Shown here: positions 62,501 to 64,000 of the stretch, piece by piece
Position numbering within the stretch: position 1 is the first letter of the stretch
How the letters are laid out: each line of letters begins with the position of its first letter
Program-made: the position numbers and the translations under genes
Assembly: GCA_034670405.1 (NCBI GenBank)
Contig: JAXDDX010000147.1
Span: 995,001-1,059,000 of the forward strand
Length of the DNA: 64,000 bases
Origin: Hoplostethus atlanticus
Taxonomy: Eukaryota > Chordata > Actinopteri > Trachichthyiformes > Trachichthyidae
Direction of reading: 5' to 3'
The notes under the pieces: model-generated
What the model was told of the DNA's origin: nothing
The model's database searches: none
What the model saw: the letters and a program-made list of their open reading frames with translations, nothing else

Positions 62501-62942
62501 AATAATGATGATGATGATGATGCTATTAACCATTAACCCTACAGCTTTATTTACCTCTACCTCCCCCAGGTAAACAAGTGCGTGTGTCACTGTTGACACT
62601 GCACGCTTAATCATCCTAGTGCACCCCGTCCTAACAGCCTCGGACCGGACCGCCAGAATAACAGCGTGTTCCTGTCCTGTGGGTTATGTAATGTCCTCTG
62701 TGAAGGTAAGCTTCCAAAAAATCAAGACTTGCATTGATGCGAGGCAAAGTGCAGCTCGCTGCCTCGCGGGTCGATGCGGCCACATCAATTCTGCAATAGC
62801 GCAAATTATTTATTGGGGCTGGTGGAATACTCCAGCCGTCGAAATGGAGACACAATAAAACAATAAACAACAAAACCGCCGCAGTCTTACCGTACCAAAT
62901 TTCCCAGTAGCATGTTCCAGGTAGACAATCCACTTTTTGCAT
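28094..62942 (-). CDS. enpp2: Autotaxin (ENPP2), secreted lysophospholipase D, 25 exons
   Basis: Secreted enzyme converting lysophosphatidylcholine to the signalling lipid lysophosphatidic acid. Exons: 62891-62942 (tentative), 60918-61016 (or to 61020), 60137-60292, 59429-59554, 59120-59180, 58668-58765, 57718-57797, 57373-57492, 56879-56934, 55655-55720, 53578-53650, 53358-53466, 52704-52829, 52331-52362, 51980-52107, 51267-51345, 50877-50964, 50241-50413, 49412-49472, 48221-48360, 46583-46724, 45700-45777, 41614-41746, 41202-41355, 28094-28264. Phases close throughout; the sum is 2601 nt, 866 residues (human ENPP2 863). ENPP2 identity rests on [18 protein letters not shown], an RGD in the second somatomedin-B domain, the short exon 9 and the [12 protein letters not shown] ending. 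The last intron is 12.8-12.9 kb and repeat-filled. Confidence 0.94.
28820..28925 (+). repeat. Dispersed repeat R5, copy 2
   Basis: Second copy of the 25590-25690 repeat, with a small insertion (GCAGC) before GTGGACTCACC. It lies in enpp2 intron 24. Confidence 0.75.
29077..29106. repeat. (AC)n microsatellite
   Basis: About 15 AC units in enpp2 intron 24. Another lies at 29394-29426. Confidence 0.95.
29726..30015. repeat. CT-rich minisatellite (CTCTCTATCTCCATCT)n
   Basis: Variable units of 12-22 bp made of CTCT runs separated by ATCTCCAT. Open frames reading SLSISLYLH are artefacts of the repeat. Confidence 0.9.
30110..30660 (+). repeat. Possible LTR-derived fossil
   Basis: GGTTCCGGAGCCAACCCGGG followed by GAAGAATAAAACTGG, a poly(A)-signal-like ending, after AT-rich sequence with repeated CATAAAGTTT words. 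The layout suggests an LTR remnant, but I see no clean ends or target duplication. A (GGAT)n run follows at 30656-30672. Confidence 0.25.
31136..32154. mobile_element. TIR element carrying an internal GA-rich satellite
   Basis: The left end TACGCCGGGGACACACCGGA is mirrored at the right end as CCAGTGTGTCCCCGGCGTTA, giving near-identical inverted repeats of about 25 bp. Sequence next to them (GACGAAGCC; GCCGATCGCGG) is CpG-rich. The middle (31424-32026) is an expanded GA satellite. No transposase visible. It lies in enpp2 intron 24; target duplication not identified. Confidence 0.75.
31424..32026. repeat. Compound (GA)n plus GCAGGCACACGCAGA minisatellite
   Basis: About 14 blocks, each a GA run of 20-40 bp followed by (C)GAGCAGGCACAAGCAGA or AAGCAGGCACACGCAGA. 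Because units are not multiples of three, open frames exist in all phases on both strands; none is a gene. Confidence 0.95.
33310..33520 (+). repeat. Repeat unit A, first copy
   Basis: About 200 bp nearly identical to 34660-34860 (GGTTCAACCCAGGACGTCCT, GCCCACGCACACCTTCTTTG). Class unknown. Confidence 0.85.
33990..34430 (+). repeat. Teleost interspersed repeat fragments
   Basis: TTTTATTTGTACAGCCCTTA with a following AAAGGGCCTCACTGCCC resembles a common teleost non-autonomous repeat. GTCTTGCTCAAGGATGCTTG at about 34366 is the tail of a tRNA-headed SINE type also seen near 61270 and 56310. Confidence 0.5.
34445..35120 (+). repeat. Tandem duplication B-A-B in enpp2 intron 24
   Basis: Unit B (34445-34665; GGAGGAGCAGCTCGATAAAA) is followed by unit A (34660-34860) and then by a second unit B (34895-35117), a period of about 451 bp. 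The copies differ by a few substitutions and short indels. Confidence 0.85.
36620..37964 (-). mobile_element. Internally deleted hAT-family DNA transposon
   Basis: Flanked by perfect 8-bp target duplications CTCTAGAT (36612-36619 and 37965-37972), matching the hAT preference for nTCTAGAn. The left end CAGGGCTACTCAACT is hAT-like; the right end (CCGCATGCGGCCCGCGG) is a poor inverted match, so a few terminal bases may be lost. It keeps the transposase N-terminus (36871-37077) and no other transposase part. It lies in enpp2 intron 24. Confidence 0.75.
36871..37077 (-). pseudogene. hAT transposase N-terminal (BED zinc-finger) fragment
   Basis: Reads [17 protein letters not shown], then [19 protein letters not shown], the start of BED-finger hAT transposases of the Charlie/ZBED-like type. 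The first finger cysteine pair (CLLC) is visible, but the reading leaves the family before the His part. Transposase normally runs to about 600 residues; the RNase H-like catalytic core and dimerisation domain are absent. It is a dead remnant, not a host gene. Confidence 0.7.
38835..39115 (-). repeat. Repeat R3 module with amplified 44-bp subunit and inverted copy
   Basis: Three direct copies of a unit of about 44 bp containing CTCAACATAGTGTATGCTAA plus one inverted copy at 38835-38890, so the left part can fold as a long hairpin. The right end (39020-39110) matches inverted 63560-63660. It lies in enpp2 intron 24. Confidence 0.8.
39340..39560 (+). repeat. Possible solo-LTR fossil in enpp2 intron 24
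   Basis: Contains GGTATAAAAGGGGC (TATA box), then GTTATTAAAGCAAGCTC and CTTCGTAGAGTGAACTCACG, a promoter/poly(A) layout typical of fish retroviral or Ty3-like LTRs. Ends and target duplication not resolved. Confidence 0.35.
40095..40240 (-). mobile_element. LINE reverse-transcriptase fragment
   Basis: On the minus strand reads [20 protein letters not shown], the (F)xDD catalytic box region of non-LTR reverse transcriptases (usual FADDT; here FSDDT). Only about 50 residues are recognisable. It lies in enpp2 intron 24. Confidence 0.6.
40930..41135 (+). mobile_element. LINE ORF2 fragment (L2/Rex-like) next to enpp2 exon 24
   Basis: The plus strand reads [32 protein letters not shown] and [18 protein letters not shown], the conserved block after the reverse transcriptase in L2-like LINEs. 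Residues usually between LDYCN and the LRWLPV block are shortened, so it is internally deleted. It ends about 70 bp past the exon-24 donor, antisense to the gene. Confidence 0.7.
41381..41468. repeat. (CAGA)n repeat before enpp2 exon 24
   Basis: CAGA/GGCA tetranucleotides about 25 bp upstream of the exon-24 acceptor; on the coding strand they give a pyrimidine-rich (TCTG)n tract. Confidence 0.9.
41757..43735 (-). mobile_element. 5'-truncated LINE with a satellite grown inside it
   Basis: Minus strand, from high coordinate: coding end of ORF2 (about 43553-43400: [20 protein letters not shown], then [18 protein letters not shown]), then the 29-bp satellite, then the 3' tail (41975-41757) with GCTTTGGATAAAAGCTAAA and (ATGTA)n. 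The tail ends about 10 bp upstream of the enpp2 exon-23 acceptor. Identified as L2-like from the C-terminal motif; it lies in enpp2 intron 22. Confidence 0.75.
41975..43405 (-). repeat. 29-bp satellite, about 48 copies, derived from the LINE 3' end
   Basis: On the minus strand the unit contains TACTACCCTGACCCTTCC followed by TCTTCAAGAAACA; some units are 33 bp with an extra AAAC. The first unit overlaps the LINE codons for [12 protein letters not shown], so the satellite grew from the LINE's own coding end. Repeated order of variant units (TTCTAG, TTATAG, TTCAAG) suggests later duplication of larger blocks. Confidence 0.9.
44612..44940. repeat. (GT)n with GGACAGAGA interruptions
   Basis: A (GT)n tract (44612-44668), then about nine blocks of (GT)5-11 separated by GGACAGAG(AG), a compound minisatellite in enpp2 intron 22. 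Confidence 0.95.
45631..45653. repeat. Poly(C) tract
   Basis: About 23 consecutive C, 46 bp downstream of the exon-22 donor of enpp2. Confidence 0.95.
45784..45908. repeat. (CAAACACA)n at the acceptor of enpp2 exon 22
   Basis: Octanucleotide repeat reaching to within 6 bp of the exon-22 acceptor AG. On the coding strand the tract before the AG is (TGTTTGTG)n followed by TCCACAG, so the repeat forms the pyrimidine-rich part of the splice site. Confidence 0.9.
46583..50413 (-). CDS. enpp2: enpp2 exons 18-21: lasso/linker region and start of nuclease-like domain
   Basis: Exon 18 (50241-50413) starts [19 protein letters not shown], keeping the glycosylated Asn of autotaxin (about Asn527; human Asn524), and ends DLGCSCDDE. 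Exon 19 (49412-49472) is 61 bp and poorly conserved ([14 protein letters not shown]). Exon 20 (48221-48360) has [19 protein letters not shown] and [12 protein letters not shown]. Exon 21 (46583-46724) has CLRADPRV and AHGFLFPP. This region wraps around the catalytic domain in known autotaxin structures. Exon 21 is notably GC-rich in third positions. Confidence 0.9.
47199..47573. repeat. Three (GT)n microsatellites in enpp2 intron 20
   Basis: GT tracts at 47199-47249, 47364-47396 and 47511-47573. Nothing else is recognised between exon 21 (46724) and exon 20 (48221), apart from a (GGC)n-rich stretch near 47750. Confidence 0.9.
48190..48218. repeat. (GT)n at the enpp2 exon-20 donor
   Basis: About 14 GT units beginning 2 bp into intron 20; the donor reads CAG then GTACACACAC. 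Confidence 0.95.
48519..48893 (+). mobile_element. Solo LTR with perfect 5-bp target duplication
   Basis: A 375-bp fossil LTR starting TGTGGCAG and ending TTGCTACA, flanked by ATTAT at 48514-48518 and 48894-48898. It has TATATATATTCC upstream of CCAATAAAC, a promoter/poly(A) layout. No internal retroelement part is present, so it is a solo LTR left by recombination. Intact target duplications suggest a modest age. It lies in enpp2 intron 19. Exact family unknown (LTR retrotransposon or retrovirus kin). Confidence 0.8.
49732..50070 (+). repeat. Teleost repeat of the GACCGATATATCGG type
   Basis: Begins TAGAGCCCGACCGATATATC with nested palindromes (ATATATCGG; CCGATATAT), a recognisable widespread non-autonomous teleost repeat. 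It lies in enpp2 intron 18. Confidence 0.6.
50877..55720 (-). CDS. enpp2: enpp2 exons 10-17: second part of the catalytic domain
   Basis: Exon 10 (55655-55720) is [18 protein letters not shown]. Exon 11 (53578-53650) has SEQPDTFGH (Asp317, His321). Exon 12 (53358-53466) has VIVVGDHG (Asp364, His365). Exon 13 (52704-52829) is [18 protein letters not shown] onward. Exon 14 (52331-52362) is a 32-bp micro-exon. Exon 15 (51980-52107) is the [20 protein letters not shown] block. Exon 16 (51267-51345) has [10 protein letters not shown] (His477). Exon 17 (50877-50964) is TIFMGHGP to NIELYNVMC. All autotaxin zinc ligands are present. I do not see the 52-residue alternative insert known after exon 11 in some mammalian isoforms. 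Confidence 0.93.
51140..51266. repeat. (AGAC/AGAT)n and (GAATA)n repeats at the enpp2 exon-16 donor
   Basis: AGAC/AGAT tetranucleotides at 51140-51215 and GAATA units at 51249-51266. The donor GTATTC is itself the last unit of the GAATA run. Confidence 0.9.
51700..51890 (+). repeat. Dispersed repeat R1, second-module copy
   Basis: Contains GTGATTTCTCCATCTTCC and GTGCCGTAAAGCAATCC, both found inverted at 54060-54230. It is in enpp2 intron 15, near exon 15. Confidence 0.75.
52150..52324. repeat. Two CA/GT microsatellites in the short enpp2 intron 14
   Basis: (CA)n at 52150-52190 and (GT)n at 52266-52324 in an intron of only 223 bp (52108-52330). The (GT)n begins 6 bp after the exon-14 donor. 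Confidence 0.95.
52497..52537. repeat. (TTTC)n tetranucleotide repeat
   Basis: About nine TTTC units in enpp2 intron 13. Confidence 0.95.
53541..53577. repeat. (CA)n microsatellite that is the enpp2 exon-11 donor
   Basis: On the coding strand exon 11 ends GGACCACTCAGCAGTGAG and the intron is (GT)n from its first base, so the donor is the first GT of the microsatellite. Confidence 0.95.
53725..54046. repeat. (CAGCCTCTAC)n minisatellite in enpp2 intron 10
   Basis: About 30 units of CAGCCTCTAC/CAGCCTGT with variants, about 75 bp upstream of the exon-11 acceptor. Plus-strand open frames ([13 protein letters not shown]) are repeat artefacts. Confidence 0.95.
54060..54430 (-). repeat. Dispersed repeat R1, longest copy
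   Basis: The low-coordinate part (about 54070-54225) matches the reverse complement of 51730-51885. The high-coordinate part (about 54270-54430) matches the reverse complement of 770-930. So this copy joins both modules of one element. It is in enpp2 intron 10. Confidence 0.75.
55435..55625 (+). repeat. tRNA-derived SINE fragment in enpp2 intron 10
   Basis: GGGTTTGAATCCGGCCCAGG is a B-box-like tRNA arm followed by a SINE-like body and an A-rich end (about 55611-55622). It lies about 30 bp from the exon-10 donor. The 5' half is weak, so it is not called a tRNA gene. Confidence 0.5.
56170..56400 (+). repeat. tRNA-derived SINE in enpp2 intron 9
   Basis: GAGTTCAATCCCCTCAACGC (B-box-like) then TGTCCTTGAGCAAGGC, a well-known teleost SINE body word. 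Strand and ends approximate. Confidence 0.5.
56879..59180 (-). CDS. enpp2: enpp2 exons 5-9: linker and first part of the catalytic domain
   Basis: Exon 5 (59120-59180) is [17 protein letters not shown]. Exon 6 (58668-58765) has [13 protein letters not shown] with metal-binding Asp177. Exon 7 (57718-57797) has [12 protein letters not shown] with nucleophile Thr215. Exon 8 (57373-57492) is [16 protein letters not shown] through RWWGGQP. Exon 9 (56879-56934) is only 56 bp, ending KAGTFFWP plus a split Trp codon, against 110 bp in the ENPP3-like gene. A second strong donor lies about 50 bp further into the intron, but using it would meet a stop codon. Confidence 0.92.
57060..57255 (-). repeat. 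Dispersed repeat R4, copy 2
   Basis: Inverted match to 24490-24700. It lies in enpp2 intron 8, about 120 bp upstream of exon 9 and 120 bp past exon 8. Confidence 0.8.
59429..60292 (-). CDS. enpp2: enpp2 exons 3-4: two somatomedin-B domains, with RGD
   Basis: Exon 3 (60137-60292, about residues 51-102) holds [25 protein letters not shown] and [10 protein letters not shown]. Exon 4 (59429-59554, 126 bp) holds [20 protein letters not shown] and [14 protein letters not shown]. The RGD at about residues 132-134 is the integrin-binding tripeptide of autotaxin; in mammals these domains bind integrins and form part of the tunnel that releases the lipid product. All cysteines expected for the fold are present. 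Confidence 0.93.
60918..62942 (-). CDS. enpp2: enpp2 exons 1-2: probable signal peptide (start tentative)
   Basis: Exon 2 encodes [18 protein letters not shown] and then [15 protein letters not shown], a hydrophobic stretch and short linker fitting a cleaved signal peptide. The proposed exon 1 (62891-62942) starts [17 protein letters not shown] and ends at a GTAAGA donor. It joins in frame only if the exon 2 acceptor is the second AG of CAGGTAG (exon to 61016). With the more standard first AG (exon to 61020) the phase does not fit this ATG. The frame that then fits reads [18 protein letters not shown] with an acceptor-like TTTTTAG before it, which would need a further upstream exon that I cannot see. 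Exon 2 is solid; exon 1 is a guess. Confidence 0.5.
61060..61330 (+). repeat. Teleost SINE-like fragments in enpp2 intron 1
   Basis: Contains GGAGGTCAGAGGTCAGAGGT and GCCTTGCTCAAAGACACTTC, the same family words as at 34310-34430. Class assignment is by phrase recognition only. Confidence 0.4.
61327..61632. repeat. 29-bp minisatellite in enpp2 intron 1
   Basis: About ten copies of a 28-29-bp unit containing ATTCTGGTCTATCCTGGC and TACTGCATTGC. Artefact open frames on the plus strand read [11 protein letters not shown]. Confidence 0.95.
62120..62180. repeat. hAT-type terminal fragment
   Basis: CCCAGTTTGGGAACCACTGG is the typical right terminus of hAT non-autonomous elements (AGTTTGGGAACCACTG). 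Only about 60 bp are recognisable. Confidence 0.5.
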
Positions 62943-63039
62943 TCCCCCTAAAAAGAATAAGCTTAGAAATTGCGGCCAACGTCCGACAGAAGCTCCTCTG
63001 TGCGCCTCTCCAAATCGATGGCGCAGAGCACAGGGGTCC

Positions 63040-63041
<2 letters not shown>
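62943..63041 (-). promoter_or_regulatory. Possible enpp2 5' UTR/core promoter segment
   Basis: A short non-repetitive stretch with several CpG between the tentative first exon and the (CT)n repeat. No TATA box was recognised. Placement only. Confidence 0.25.
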
Positions 63042-63079
<38 letters not shown>

Positions 63080-63144
63080 CTCTCTCTCTCTGTCTCTCTC
63101 TGTCTCTCTCTCTATCTGTCTCTCTCTCTCTGTCTCTCTCTGTG

Positions 63145-63180
<36 letters not shown>

Positions 63181-63201
63181 TCTGTGTCTCTCTCTCTCTC
63201 G

Positions 63202-63236
<35 letters not shown>

Positions 63237-63266
63237 ACTGTCTATCTGTCTCTCTCTCTCTCTCTA
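63042..63266. repeat. (CT)n-rich repeat upstream of enpp2
   Basis: CTCTCTGT-type repeat of about 225 bp, 100-325 bp upstream of the tentative enpp2 start. Open frames reading SLSLSVSLC are artefacts. A (GA)n(CAGA)n run lies at 63419-63455. Confidence 0.95.
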
Positions 63267-63417
63267 GTTGTTTGCCTTGCTCGGTTTGCTTTGGGCCAAT
63301 AAGCATGAAGTAATGGTGACAGCTGCTCTCTGGTACAATAGTGCGTCGGGTCGGGGTGACGCTCTGGAGTACAACACAGTCAGCACTGGACTGATCACCC
63401 ACTCCTACGCAATGACC

Positions 63418-63454
<37 letters not shown>

Positions 63455-63559
63455 TGGAGGCTGTATTATGTCCAACTTTCCCTCTACAGCTTTCTGTTTG
63501 TGATATTCAGTCTGTTGTTGGATTCAGTCTTAAAGGAAGAAACAACTCAAAGTTGTGAG

Positions 63560-63960
63560 GAGTCAACTTGTTGTTGTCCACTTTCCCTTTAAGTGATGAG
63601 AACATAGACACCAAAATCATCCAAGTGTCCCCGGTAGATCTTTGGCTCCGGTGCTACATGCTAACACTTTAGCACACACTATGTTGAGTGATAGTATGCT
63701 CCATGCTAACACTCCATCTGCTGCTCTCAACACCCGGTGTCAGGTAGGTCTTTACCGGGAGAAACCCTCTGGAGACAGGAAGTGATGCGTTTTACATTTC
63801 AACAGAAGAAGAACTGGTTAGTTAGCATGAGCAGCGATAGCCACCGTGGCTGAACAGACAAAGAAAAGAGCGCCACCTACAGGAACTCAAACTCCATCAA
63901 CAGGAAATGCAAGGAGAAAGACGTCACAGTACTGGACACACTGTTTGATTGACAGGTGAT
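63560..63960 (+). repeat. Dispersed repeat R3, longest copy, upstream of enpp2
   Basis: Joins the module matching 39020-39110 (inverted; CCCCGGTAGATC, GCTACATGCTAACAC) with the module matching 2484-2665 and 18175-18290. It lies 0.6 kb or more upstream of the tentative enpp2 start and runs to near the window end. Confidence 0.8.
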
Positions 63961-64000
63961 CTCTGGGAAGAGCAGTGAGGAACACCACAGTGAGGAACAC

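Overview
The window is vertebrate nuclear DNA, almost certainly from a ray-finned (teleost) fish. It holds two complete multi-exon genes of the ecto-nucleotide pyrophosphatase/phosphodiesterase (ENPP) family, both on the minus strand. Introns are mostly short, (CA)n/(GT)n microsatellites are very dense, and the interspersed repeats look fish-like: a LINE tail of the TTATCCAAAGCGACTTACA type, tRNA-headed SINEs, hAT derivatives and short TIR elements. No bacterial, phage or CRISPR content is seen.

Layout, in transcription order (high to low coordinates). About 62.9-28.1 kb is enpp2 (autotaxin, secreted lysophospholipase D): 25 exons whose lengths sum to 2601 nt (866 codons plus stop). Only the first exon and its junction are uncertain. 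About 28.1-21.6 kb is intergenic, with repeats and one TIR element but no gene. About 21.6-0.5 kb is an ENPP3-like gene (membrane-anchored nucleotide pyrophosphatase/phosphodiesterase): 25 exons, also 2601 nt and in frame throughout. Both proteins keep two somatomedin-B domains, a phosphodiesterase domain with all seven expected metal/nucleophile positions, and a nuclease-like domain with a Ca-binding loop. Fourteen internal exons have the same length in both genes, so the pair is an old tandem duplication.

Repeats dominate the rest. The 12.9-kb last intron of enpp2 is a transposon graveyard: an internally deleted hAT element with a BED-finger fragment and an 8-bp target duplication, a TIR element carrying a GA-rich satellite, LINE relics and LTR-like relics. 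Enpp2 intron 22 holds a minus-strand LINE whose 3' end has grown into a 1.4-kb, 29-bp satellite. Enpp2 intron 19 holds a 375-bp solo LTR with perfect 5-bp target duplications.

Most notable: (1) intron 6 of the ENPP3-like gene is a 1.2-kb array of about 40 copies of the exon-6 splice donor itself; (2) tandem repeats of many kinds start 0-40 bp after at least 14 of the 48 splice donors in the two genes; (3) a LINE tail appears to supply the branch point of enpp2 exon 23; (4) enpp2 and an ENPP3-like gene lie side by side, whereas mammals keep ENPP2 apart from ENPP1/ENPP3. I found no wholly new gene system.
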